Below are positions 19,990 through 32,239 of a DNA stretch of 64,000 nt, piece by piece (the first letter of the stretch is position 1; the number at the start of each line of letters is the position of its first letter). Location: contig JAEUWP010000360.1 in NCBI GenBank assembly GCA_018524725.1, positions 372,001 to 436,000 of the forward strand, read 5' to 3'. The notes under the pieces were generated by a model. That model searched no databases. It was given only the letters and a program-made list of their open reading frames with translations, and was not told the origin of the DNA. Both the position numbers and the translations under genes were made by a program. The DNA is from Podaxis mareebaensis (lineage: Eukaryota > Basidiomycota > Agaricomycetes > Agaricales > Agaricaceae).

Positions 19990-22900
19990 TTACAGCACGA
20001 GGTTAGAAAACATCTTTGTGACGTCCTCGTTATCCGGTGTTCGACCGGATCTTTGATGAGTTGGACCACTCGAGCCAGAGGGACCTGGTGTTGCCCCAAC
20101 AACGGGCAACCTTCCACCAGCGGGACCAGCAGCACCACTAGGAACACTGCCGGCAGGGGCGCCCGTACCCCCAACACCAACGCCACCACCAGGCGGATTC
20201 GAAGTCAAACTTCCTGCCTGAGGGCCGCCAGTCACGGGCGTACCATATACGCTCGGAAATGATGGCGCAGTAACAGAAACGGGACTCGAATTTCCACCTG
20301 TATCAGCACCTGCGGTCGAAGTCGTCGGCGACTCTGGAGGCGCCATACCCGAACCCAATTCACTGATTTTTGCGAGGGAATACGTGAGGTCAAGTGATTG
20401 TGCACGATTCGTCAGAGAACGCGGCTTGCTCAACTGATCCTTGAGCTTGGCCTCGAGGAGGGAATCTGAACCTCGTTTGAGCGCATCTTCCGACATGTGC
20501 CTAGTGCGACCGGGTATGCCGGAACCCTAGTATCAAGGGAGTTTAATCAGGTGGGTTCATGGCCAAGGAAAAGCAGTGGAGAACTTACGATTGGCGCCAA
20601 GGGTGTAGGTGTCCAATAGTCAATAGGGGCACCGCCGGATGGTCCTTGGGGCAGGTAATTCGATTCTTGAGGATCATGTTCCTCGAGGTTATATATATAA
20701 GCGCCAGCAGGGGCATTGAACAGGGCCTTGACATCAGGGGATGAATTTGCAAGGCGGAGCCTCCTATCACCAATCATTTCCGATCGATTGATATCCATAG
20801 ATTCTGCATAGACTTCGATTGGTATCAGCATATGGGGACAAGGGAGATTAAGATTGTGCGCATACCATGATGGCCGCGAGTCCTGGCGGTGGAAAGGACT
20901 TTGCTATCAAAATGGGGGAATGCTTCGGCGAAAGAGTCACCGCGTTTGTGAGCTTGAGACGTCAGTGACGGGTAAACGTGGATATTATGGCCCATGAGGA
21001 ACTGTTCCAACATTTCGCGGGCAGTGATGAGGAAGTCACTATTGCTACGCTGACACCTGAACTTGAATGAATAATCGGTAGGTGTCTCTGCGCCAGATGC
21101 GCCATTTGTTGGTAAAGACTGTTTGAAGTTGGGAGAAATGGACACTTGGAGCTCCCGCTTCACACGCTCCACCAGGTTGATGAACTCTGGTGTGGCGCAG
21201 AGGCGGGGGAGATCGGTGTTCGGAGGAACGGCCATATCCGCCTCGAAGGGCACATGGTCCTGAATCAGGAGAATGAATACTTCCGACTGAATCGATCATG
21301 CAGAGACATACCAATAACATCGCTGCTGCAATTTGCACTTGACTCTCAGGACCGTAAATGGTAACCACGTCCGAAGCCGTCTCCTTGTCGGGGAACCGGA
21401 CGCGCGAGTTGGTCTTCGTTTCGATATCGTGAATAAATATACTTTTTTCTCCTAACAAGGTTCGGTGGTATCTTCGGGGGATCGACACAGTTTCGTTTAC
21501 GAAGTCCTTGTCCTTCCAAGGAAAATCAGGAACACGTCGCCCTGAGAAATGAGAGCGGGACGAACCTTAGGGTTCACAAGCTCCATCACCGATTGCTTCA
21601 GGTTCTCAAGGTTGATTGCGTTCTTGGCGGGTGTCCGAGCCACAACGTTGTCATCGTTGTCGTTGTAACCTCCCAATGCTGCAAACTCCTCCGCATTTGA
21701 AAACTTGACATAGACGCCGTACTTCTTCATGATACGCTGAATACTCCTGCCACCAACGCCAATGATGCGTTTGTGGTAGGCTTCGGGTACGTGGAAAGAT
21801 ATTTCGGCAGGCAACTCCTCTTGGAGAAGGGACAGACCTTGCAGAACGGAACTGTCGGGGCCAGAGATATCTATCAAGAAATTGTGATCGTTGAAGGTTT
21901 CGAATTTGATTTTGACATTGGTAGTTTGCATGATTTTGTTAATTTTCCCGTTCTTCTTGCCACTAATGAACTCCCTGTGTTCGTTGGCGAGTTCAATCTG
22001 GAAACGAATCTCGTGATGAAATGCCTGAAAGTCCAGTAGGTAAGCTGTGTCCATGAAACGAAGGAAGACGAAATACCTTGATGATATCTAAGTCTAAGAT
22101 CATGTTTACAGCGGCACGCACTTCATGCTCTAATCCATGCATCTCGAAGCACATGCTCTTGAATACGACCTCGGCACCAGTCGCAACGGATATCTGATTA
22201 AGAAGGGTAGTGACGGTAGATGGATTTAGGGTAGCAGGGGGAAGGAGTGCATTAAATTGTATGGGCAACAACCAGAAGGACCCGACATAAGATTGACATG
22301 CCTGGTGGGACCGAGTTAAGAATAGCATTCATGGGAACGAATAAGTCGACATACGAGTTGCATGATGGATCTAATAGTACGCTGAACGTTGACTTTGGAA
22401 TCACCAAAGACGGTAATGAGACTTGTGGAGCTTCCAAGAGGGGGGAATTGAATGAATGTCGAATTGTCACTCATGATGGTCCTCAAGTCATCTATACGGT
22501 CAGTAATCATCCAATCTAGCTTGCGCGGGAGGATTGCGGTGTCCTTTGAAATCAGGTTGTTGCGCTACCGACATGTGAGGCTCGACCCTAAACACGAGTG
22601 GAGGCATTACGCACCTTGTTCAAGGAGACCTGATACAACATATCCCGTGCTCGCTGGACACCAAAAAACTCTCCTGTGATCCAGATGGCGTTGTTATTGC
22701 GCCCTCCGGGTGGCGTGCCCGTCGCCTCAGACCCAAAAACGCCTTGTAGAGGAGAAGGAAAATAGATATTCGTAGCGGTTTCTTCTTGGATAGTCTGAAT
22801 AACATGACGCTTCTTGCCCGCAATGATGGGGTGCATTTTGTGGTCTATTTCGCAAAGCTCGGCGTGGAGACCGCTCTGGAAAAACGTTAAAGCACGAAAA

Positions 22901-23593
22901 CTTCTAAGAACATCAGAGACTTACCAGCTCATCCAGCATGACCAGTAGGCGGACGCGGGCAAGGTCCACCGCGTCTTCTGTTCCTGTTATGACTAGCTCA
23001 CAAACACGTTCTGTCTCAAGGCCGGACCACCCCCCATTGGTGCTGATTCCATCGGGAGGAGTACGATTTGTCACGGAAAGGGGGCTGTTGACGACCGCAA
23101 TATGTGCGAGGGTCTCAGAGGCGATATCGTCGAGACGACGGCGAACTTCAGGCTTGAGTGTTGGCTTTGAGAAAGGAGAGTCAAGGATCTCTGAGCGAGT
23201 CACTTTTATTGCGGACCGATGCTGGGGCACGGAGAGCGTCAGCTCAGCGGGTCCAAGTGGTCAGACAAAAGCAGGCATGCAACTGACCTGGATGGGGCAG
23301 TCCTTAAGGATGAGACCGCGGGTCAACATGACCTGCTGGTATGTACCAGTGATATGGAAGTTGTATGCCTTGCCATGGTCGACGATGAAGGAAGTAACAT
23401 GGCAGCCATGTAGCTGCATGGCCATGACGACGAGTTTCTGGACGGCATCGGTGTCGGAGGCAAGGGTGTCTGGGAGGGCAGGGGGTTGGTGGTGGTTGTA
23501 ATTGTCGTGAGGGAAGTCTCTTGTTGAGGAGGCGGGGGAAAGGATATGTCGCGACCGGCGTGGATAGACAAAGGAGGTGGTGTAAACATCCAT
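19990..23593 (-). CDS. Multi-KH-domain RNA-binding protein
   Basis: Cytoplasmic or nuclear RNA-binding protein. It starts at ATG 23593 (MDVYTTSFVYPRRSRHILSP); an upstream GTG is unnecessary. At least four KH domains have an intact GxxG loop. These are HPIIAGKKRHVIQTIQEE near 22800, EFISGKKNGKINKIMQTT near 21950, KRIIGVGGRSIQRIMKKYG near 21760, and RTLLGEKSIFIHDIETKTN near 21450. More degenerate KH-like repeats lie between them. The C-terminal third is low-complexity Gly/Pro/Ser, ending DVTKMFSNLVL. The architecture resembles fungal multi-KH proteins such as yeast YLL032C and fission yeast Mug60; that link is tentative. Target RNAs are unknown. Many introns. Confidence 0.85.
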
Positions 23594-23840
23594 GGTCGTG
23601 GTGAGGGTATGAGAAGGGACGGGTATTGACACAAAGTGGTATCAACTGGTCGATTTGAAAATGTGGAAAAGGAGAGAAGTATATATCTAGCCAACAACCA
23701 CTACCCGCTTTGTCTCACCCCCCCTTCCGGCTGCAAAAAACATACCGCGCCCTAAACACCCAATGACACACTCGAGTAAAATTTTATCTACATATTATTC
23801 CTCATGATCGACCCCTCGGTACACCAATCTTCCTGTAGAT

Positions 23841-25522
23841 CTAATGATTCAGATCAACCCACACATCAAGGAGCTCCCTTTCCAGCCCTCCCCCATCCTC
23901 CGCTTGGAAGTCAAATAGTTTGTAGTAGCATGGCTGCCCAGGCTGCGAAAAGTGCTTGTACGGATCCGACCGCTGCAGCTTCGCCCCGCAGCGGTAGCAA
24001 AAGTGTTGCCCACACTTCCTGCATGTCATCTGCAATTATTAATAATGAACATTATATTCAATCAGTCGTCATGCCGAACACCTACATGGTTACAACCCAA
24101 GTTCTTTTCCACATGGATCTCACACCCGGGACATACCATGGTTGATGCTGCGAGCCAACGTTTATTTGCCTGTTCTTCTTCGTACAGTCTTACCAGCCGT
24201 AGCACGTTGGTTCTACCGAACTTCTTCTCAATAAACTCGCGTTCCGCCGATCCTTCCTCTGCAGCAAGATATTCAAGGACAATCTTTTCCGAGTGTGCAA
24301 TTGGACACTCAGTTATTGGCCCGTGCCTGTACAACCCCTCAGCATTCTTCCGACGCGGCGGAAAGCATTGCTAATTCAATTACTTACCATGTTCGTCGGC
24401 AAAATGCGCAGAACGAAAAGCTGCATTTCGTGCACTGACGAAAACGTTCCCAGCCAGTTCCATCTTCCACATCTGGAGGCTTCGGGACAGGGGTCTGGCA
24501 ATACTCCATCGGACAGTGCACTATTGTTGGATCTGTCTCGAGGAACGCTCGGTTGTTAGGGCCGCACTGCCAAAAGGTAATCAACTTGCCTCGTTCTAGG
24601 TCCCTCTTCTCTCGGAGCCATCTCCAGCGCCTCAGGTCTTCCTCTGAGACCACTCGCGCAACCTCCTCTTCTTGAGCCTCTCGCCCTATTTTGACGCAGT
24701 CTGGGTCGGCACATCCGACTCGACCTACGTCACCTTCTTCGATGCATAATTTCCAAAATTCCTCGAGGCATGATCGGCAGAAGATGTGGTCACAAGACAG
24801 ACGTAAGCATCTTGATCCCTTTAGAGACGTCAAGCATATCGAGCATGGATATGAATTCCTCGCGAATTCAAGTGATTTCGATGAAGTTTCATGTGCCTGC
24901 AATAAAGGTGCGAGAAGATGTGGCGCGGAGTGGTGAATTCTGCCAAGGGTTAAAATGCTTTGGGACGCTTCTTGAGAAAGGAGTTACGGACTGGATTGTT
25001 GTACCGCCCTCTTGGGACACCATGCCCAGGTCAGACAAAAACTCCCCGGTTCGGATGTATTCGACCCAATTATAGAGCACCCTTTCTCCAGGTTGCCACT
25101 GATCCAATAGTTTGGTTTGTAGCCATGGAAGTTTGGATAACCACAGATGTGTGGCACGAAAGGATAATATTTCTGGGGGGCTAGCAATTGGGTATCCTGG
25201 TGGTAGGGACAGCTGCAATAGCAACGGCGGGAGTGTCGATAGCGATAGGGATCTCGATAGGGATTGATCGTTCTTTTTGGTTGTTCCATGTTCTTCCATT
25301 TCGACCTTCATGGAACGAGGGTCACCAAATTCAATCGGGACCTCCAATTTGAGTAGGCCTCCGTTGAACTGACTCGATACGCATTCTGGGTAAATCGACT
25401 GAATCCATGTCAATGATGAAGAACCAAGTCCCAAGCCCATAACAATAACTCACCTCCAGTACCTCGCACTCTTCCAGCTGCATGCTACGGCATGATTCAA
25501 TATCAACCTCCTCTTCAGACAT
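23841..25522 (-). CDS. RWD-RBR E3 ubiquitin ligase (RNF14-like)
   Basis: RING-between-RING ligase with an N-terminal RWD domain, the layout of RNF14/ARA54. Starting at ATG 25522 (MSEEEVDIESCRSMQLEE), the RWD domain covers about 25520-25100 (IYPECVSSQF, LPPLLLQLSLPPGYP). RING1 near 24860-24720 has CSICLTSLKGSRC and CDHIFCRSCLEEFWK. The IBR has CPMEYCQTPVPKP and CTKCSFSFCAFCRRTWHG. RING2 has CPGCEIHVEKNLGCNHVG and CGQHFCYRCGAKL; the Cys in GCNH is the expected thioester-forming residue. The end is a tail (LERELLDVWVDLNH) at TAG 23841-23843. An in-frame TTG lies upstream at 25669, but ATG gives the better RWD start. It is divergent from Urb2 (256 bp between starts). Confidence 0.92.
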
Positions 25523-25778
25523 ATCAGATAAAAAAGCAGAGAGTGTCCACGTCCGGGGAAAGCGGGGCGTTCGCCATAAGTACTGCTCGGAGTCAGCTGA
25601 AGTCACACTGAACCGTTCACAGGGAGGTAGGTGATCGGCAGCACCTAGTCTAGGGTTAGGTCCTCTCAACCCCGATTTTTCCTTCCACCACCACCATCAA
25701 GACCCTTGAAGGTGCCTTGACCGTGATTGCCTCCGGTTTCTGGCATATATTGTGATCCTATGAGCTTCTGAAAATAAA

Positions 25779-28700
25779 ATGACTTCGATACAATCTTCAC
25801 AGGATTTTATCCGAGCCCTTAAAGCGCCCTCAGATCCTCCCAGTGTTGGTGGGCCCAGCAAAATTGAAATAGCCCGTCATGCTTGGGACAGCAACGCTTT
25901 CTATCTGCCAAGTAAAGCTGAAGTCATCGTGGAATGGGTGTTATCCACTTTATTGAAAGAGAAAAATCAACCAACGTGCGTTTTTGTTTCTGATACGAGG
26001 AGTCTTGTCGTGACCTCATGTCTAGGTCTACCAGCTCCATCTTCAGCCAAGAATACTGGAAGTTACTACTAGATGTTCTCTCGGACAAGGGCTCCTCTAA
26101 TACTCGTCCCCTGAAGGCGTGGCTTACTCCCCTTCTTCACCGTATTTCTCTCCAACCGATACTTCTTACATTCCTCACAAAATACAACGAAATCGACTCT
26201 TATGATGATTTGTCCAACAAGGTCTCCTCTTGTGTTGCTATCATGTGGCCAATTTCCGTGCAGAAGATGACCTTGGAAGGCCTCGCAGACTTGTTCGGCG
26301 TGCTACTACAGAAAGCCGACGAAGGGGATTTGACTCTCGGAACCATTAACATCGGGACGCTCGTTGCTTCGTCTTATCACACTTCTCTGGGTAACTCGGT
26401 CAACAAGAAAAAGGTGCACCCTGCCTGACCCTCCATCTGACATAACACTCATGCCATTCATTTTCAACAGTTTTATCAACTCTTCCTACAGTCATTTTTC
26501 CTTCGTTGGCTTCGCGTCGTCTCCCAATCCGATTCACTACCCATCAATCCCTCACCTGAAAATACACGCCTACAACAAAATGTCTATGAAGCCGGCACGG
26601 ACTCCCTTTTCAACCTTGACATCCTTCGCCAGCTCAGCGAAAATCACCCCACAGACCAGTCAACCATTCTGTTTGACCGACTCCGTACCGCCTGCTCTTC
26701 TTCAGATGCACATAGCGTCCTCTTGGTGCTCCCTCGCCTGTTTCTGTCATATGTACAAGCGGTCAAACGCCATCGTGGCGCTGTTTTCAGCCAAAGTTCG
26801 AATGTCGGAAGTACTGCCGCGTTGAATGACGAAGTTAACGCCGCTTCTATGAGGTTTCTTGCGAACTGCGAAACAGTAGTCAGTGGTGGGGACGATGCCG
26901 CTATAAAGGAGGCTGTGGTCTGGAACGCAAGGTTGAGGTTATTAGAAGTGGTCTTGGACGAGAAGTTGTTCAACATCCAGCAGGAGGATGCTGTCGTGGT
27001 TCTGAATAGGATCATCGGGGATGCCATTGAATTACTTTCAAATTCATGGAAGGGTGAGCGTTTTCTCCGAGAATCAGGGCCGAAATGCTGACTGATTCCC
27101 AGACGAGCATAGGACCGCGATCTCCGCCGCTATCAGATGCCTACACAAGATCGCTCAAATTGACTGCGACCTTCTCCTTCCTTTCCTTCCGCGTATACTC
27201 CCCTGCCTCCTCCCAGTAGGTCGCCCTACCTCACGTACAAATGCCTTCTATTAATCATCACACACAGATACCCACAGCAGATCCAGCACCATCAACTCTC
27301 CTCGACCTGATTCTCGAGTATCACACCAAAACTCGCACCCTCAATGCCCATATTACTAACCTCCTCTCATCCTTCACGCCTACTTCCTTCCCTACTTCCA
27401 CAACTATTGACAGTCATGAAGTATACGAACTGTGCTTCTCCGGCCATATCCTCAGCAGCCGTCACCTTGAAAAACTAGGCAACGCGATTCGAAGGTTCCT
27501 GACCCCCGGACAAACAACAAGATCCGTTGAAACCCTGTTGCAGATACTCAAGGACAGCTGGGAAACCTTCTTGGATGCTGCCGAGGCCAAGTGGGACGAC
27601 AACGAGAATCCCAAGAAAAAGAACAGCAGAGAAGATGCACAGAATGACAATATGATGGACGTCGACGGGAAGTCCGAACTTCAAACCTGTGATGCGGATC
27701 TGTTGGCAGTGTCCTTTTCCCTCCAAGCATACCTCTCCCTCGTCATCTTTTCGAATCTGCCCATCCAAAATTTGACTGAAGATTCCGCTAATACTGTCCG
27801 GAGCATGATTTCTGACTTCCGGAAGAATGTCGTCCGGGGTGCTTTGGAAAAGCTGTTGAAAATGAAACGGCTATCTCCTGGAAGCGGGAAGAAAAAGCGG
27901 AGAAGGGAGTCTTCGGCTGGACGGGATGGGTGGGGGATGCAGATTGTAGCTACAGCGGTGCTGAGGATCTTCTATGCGTTGTGTATCGTGCGGTATTTGG
28001 ACCTCATCGAGGACGAGGGAAAAGTTGTCGAGCAAGCAAGGGAGATTGTCGCCAAAGAAAGTGGAAAGGGGAACTTGATTGCAGAGCTAGAGTTGGAAAT
28101 CGTAAGTCCCCCCGTTCGAACGTCCTTGTCCCCGTGTTGATGACCTTGCGCCTGGCAGTTTAGAATGTTGTTATATCACGTCTCGACGCACGAGACACGA
28201 CAAGACGAAGCTTTGGAGATCATTAGTTCCGTCCTCTCATACTTGAACGGTTCATTCTCTTCAAATGTCACCTGGTCTGGTTTACCTTGCCAGCTGAAGG
28301 CACCGGAGTCAGGCGCACTCGCTCTCCTGCACTTGATTCTGGAGCGGTGGTTACCATTGGTCGAGTAAGTCTCCACCGAATGAGCTTTACAAGGATCACT
28401 CATTCTCTGGCCAGCCACCTAGCTTCTCCCGCCCTCCTGACTGGCTTCATCCAATCAATCTTGAACATCAACCTCGACCCCATCCAAAATACAGCAGATT
28501 CGGCTCTTCGTCCAGACCATCTCCTGCTCCGCCTCCTACATTCCGCAGAATTCTGGGAAATGCACAACTTCCGCTGTAAGCAATGGCTGCACAATAAAAC
28601 GTATCCTCCCTTATTGACGTGTTCTTGTCTGTAATATAGCTGCGTTCCTGTCTTACCTTGTCCAAATAACCAGCGTTTCTGATTTTCACCTTCAAGACGC

Positions 28701-30931
28701 CGCGTTAGCTGCATATCGTTTACTTCTCTATGTCCCTGCGGAGTACTTGACCAAAAACGCTCGATTACATTTCATCAAGGGAGCCTATACAGCTGATATC
28801 CAGCTTGTCAAGGGTTTGAGTGGTAAGGGAAAAGAACAAGCAGTGGGTCAGTGGAAGTCTGTTTTACGGAACTTGATTACATTGCGAGTGTTCTTGAAGA
28901 GGGTAATTGGACTTGTAGGGTTCGAGCGTGCTTCGGTGAGTAGTGTCTCCCCAACGGTCCAAAAGTGGATGGTCGTTGAACTTGTTGGAAAAATCAGGAT
29001 GTGGATCTTGGTAACTTCATCGTTCACTTGATGTCTTTCGATTGCAGAGCTGAGGGCTCGGAACATGACGTCTTCGTGCAATCGACATTGGACTTGATTG
29101 AGTTATGCTTCAAGTATGTTCCCAAGTCCGACTAAGTGTCTCTTCCTTATCATAATCCTCTAGGGAACTCCTCAAGAACTCGAGCTCCCATTCGAACTCC
29201 CTGCTGAAAGTCCTCGCCTCCTTCGCCCAGTACCCAGTCTTCACTAGCGTAAAAGATGGTCCACCAAGTCTTCAATCCCAAGCCATTATGGTTCTGTTGA
29301 GCGTGGTTACGAAGCTCGATAACGCTTCCAGGTACTCGACCCTATCTTCGTGTTCCACGCATTATTAATGACTATTCATAGCCTCCCGAGCGACTGTGTA
29401 ACCTCTTTGCGTAGCTTTCACGAACAGTTGAGCAAAACGCTCTCCCAGCAGCTACAGAATGTTTCGCAGCCACAGCTGGTTCATCTTCAAGAAGCGCTAG
29501 CTGGTTGGTGTTGCATTCTCAGGTTACGCAAGTGGCTGGGTGATTGCAAATCAGGTAGGTTTTGCTCCTTCCACTTCTGCTTGCAGTGACTCACGTTCCT
29601 GTTCTACCTTAGAGGATAACAATACCTTTGGGAGACGTTTTGTGGCACTCGTCGTTAGGACTCAGGAGTCTGAAAATGACGAGAGGTTGGACAATATTCG
29701 AGTCTCTGTCCTTGCCATCCTACGGGCGGAATTGGCTCTCCTGTTGGACTCGGCGGAACGAAAGAAGCATTTGGATCTCATTGTCGCAGCGTTCATTGTC
29801 TTCTACGGTGCTTCCAATACCGGTGAGTTAAGTATGCATCATGGTGTGAATGAGCACTCAGGTCGGCTAGCTCGCACACAACTGGACGAGCACATCGCCT
29901 CGGTATCCAAGACGCTAACACCGGACGATTACTCACACGCTCTCGGCCTTCTTGCTGAATCCTTGTCGTCACGTTCGTTAGCAACGGAGAAACTCGAACA
30001 CACTCTTCACCTCTCTATCCTGTTGTTAAAAGAACATCCCCAGCGTAAGTTTAATCAATTCCGAGAACAGTTGATTCTAATCCCTCATTCTCCAGATACG
30101 TTGAAATACATGCAGGCATTTGTTACCGAATGCCTGAATACTCTTGCTGGATCCAGAGAACTCACTACTTGCGCTGTCTCACTGCGCCTTCTGACCCTTG
30201 AATTCGTGGTACAGCACTGCTCCGAAAGGGTATGCATCATTCCAATGCAATTTAGTCAACCAATGTTCATTTCATCATAGCCCGCCGTGCTTCGCCCCAT
30301 TGACCTGGGAAGCATTTGGACAATACTCTTCAGGTTCCTCGAGCCCTCCGAGGACCATGATGACTCCACGACACCGGAGATCTTCCACAAAATTGTCGCT
30401 AGCATTAGTGCTCTCGTTCGCCTCCGAAGGGATCTCCTGACCCCAGTGCTTCCACATCTAGGCTTGATCTTGCGGAGACTGCTATTATCGATGCGTAGTT
30501 GTCGCCCGCAACTTGGGTCCAAACAGACGGCCCTGGTAATGCGTACGCAACCCCGCTGGATCAACGCGAAGCAGCCATTAGGATCGGAGGAAAGTCGCAT
30601 GTTGTCTCGACTTCTCGAGACTCTGAACGTGAAGACGATAATACGGAGTCACACAGCAAGCGAGGTCCAAAAGGCGGAATCGCTTGGGAAGCCGTTCTCG
30701 AAACATGCCGCCTACGTCTTAGCAGCTTACATTGAAGCACTCAATGATCCGTTATGCATGTTAAGTTTGGAGATGCGACGAGAGCTTGAACCTGGACTTT
30801 TCACTCTCTGTGGACTCATGGGAGAGCACGCGCGAGACGCACTGGTTGTGGGGCTGGATACTAGCGGTAAGGCCGCTTTGAAGTTGGTCTGGAAGGAATA
30901 TGAAAAACAACGGTATGTTGGTGCAGGATAG
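25779..30931 (+). CDS. URB2: Urb2/Npa2-family nucleolar ribosome-biogenesis protein
   Basis: Large helical protein of the nucleolus needed for early 60S (27S pre-rRNA) assembly. It starts MTSIQSSQDFIRALKAPSD. The N-terminal family block continues through AWDSNAFYLPSKAEVIVEW. Then come more than ten exons of leucine-rich helical repeats without catalytic motifs. The C-terminal Urb2 domain (about 30620-30930) contains KHAAYVLAAYIEALND, ELEPGLFTLCGLMGEHARDA and ALKLVWKEYEKQRYVGAG, ending at TAG 30929-30931. Assignment rests on the N- and C-terminal blocks; the middle is poorly conserved in all Urb2 proteins. The next gene on the same strand opens immediately after the stop. Confidence 0.83.
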
Positions 30932-31003
30932 ATGACGTCATGTGATATTTCGTATAATACTCGATCAACAATTGTGGCCCCTTGGAACGTAACCTCATTT
31001 GAC

Positions 31004-32239
31004 ATGCTGTCTGCACGCAACCAGGCATTCCTCTCTTCAAAAAAACTAAGAGCTGTGTTATCTTCGGGAAATTATGCGCCGGGTCGTCGAAAAACGTTCG
31101 CAACAGTTTCGCCTTCTATCTTGGCCTATCCCGAACCCCCACCACCACCACCTCCCTCGTCCGTACTTGACGGTCAGTTATTATCTGCCTTGGATGTCTC
31201 GAAGACCCATACATCATTGGCAAACGTTGTCAAGCAATATGTCGCATATACTGGAAACATCCTAGATGTCTCGCTGCCCTATGAATCACGACCAACCGAG
31301 ACTCGACGTCCCGGCCTCACACATGTAAATTCTAGCACTGTACTAATTGCTCACTGCGTTCGGGAGGGATCGGAGAACAAGATAACGCTGTCTTCCGGTT
31401 TCGCTCTAGAGGCACCGTCTCCTTCCAAGGACGAAACCTTAATCTTGACTTGTGCACATACACTGGAAGAAGTGAGATACCGTTGAACTGCTCAGAAGTT
31501 ACATTGGCATTAACAGATAAGCCATAGATGCGACGATCGCCGTTATTCCTACCAGACTCACCTGCCTTCTCAGGCTTACCCGGAACAGCTTCTGGGTCAT
31601 TCTGTATCACTTACGACGAGGGAAAGGCTGGAAACATGAAAATGGCCCTGCACCCGATAACAGGAGCCGTTTCAGCCCTCCCTAGATCGGACCTACTGCT
31701 TCTTTCGTGCAAAATCGATAAATCGAAGCACAGATTGGAAACATTACCTGTCTCACCCTATCCGTCGCGAGTGGGGGCATTAATCAAGGCACACTTCGTT
31801 GCACTGGCGAAGCCACAGAAGGCGGAGGGGTGGCGTCCTTGGGTAGGGGGGACCTGGAGTAAGTGGGTTACTGGGAAGGTATTGGGGTATAAAGATTTTG
31901 CTGGGAGAGAAGCCGAGGTGAGCTACCTAAACTGTTTTCGTGAACTCGAGGTTGACTAGAACAAAGCCCGGTACCTATGATTCGCTCTCTCACTTGTTTT
32001 TCACGCCGCATCCAACACCTGGTTCGAGTGGAGGACCTATTATTGAGGAAGATAGTGGGGCCGTGGTGGGAGTAACGCTCGGTTCGAGAATGGATAACAG
32101 AGTAGAAGGGATGAAAGGTTGGGGTGTTCCATCGGAAACAATCTATGAGGTATGTCCTAGCGTCCATCTCTCTCAACTGGACCGGCCAAACATAAATCTT
32201 TAGATGTTCACTCTTCCAGGACTGGAAGGCAAGAAATAG
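31004..32239 (+). CDS. Trypsin-like serine protease, probably mitochondrial
   Basis: Chymotrypsin-fold peptidase. The catalytic triad is visible: His in LILTCAHTLEE, Asp in PRSDLLLLSC, and Ser in TPGSSGGPIIEE. The chosen start at 31004 gives MLSARNQAFLSSKKLRAVLS, a basic leader without acidic residues that fits mitochondrial import. A poly-Pro stretch (PEPPPPPPPSS) follows. Introns separate the His, Asp and Ser exons; the third exon starts PGTYDSLSHLFFTPHP. The last exon is tiny (MFTLPGLEGKK, stop 32237-32239). An in-frame ATG at 30932 touches the Urb2 stop codon and would add 24 residues. The substrate is unknown. It may belong to the fungal trypsin-like peptidases without a PDZ domain. Confidence 0.78.
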
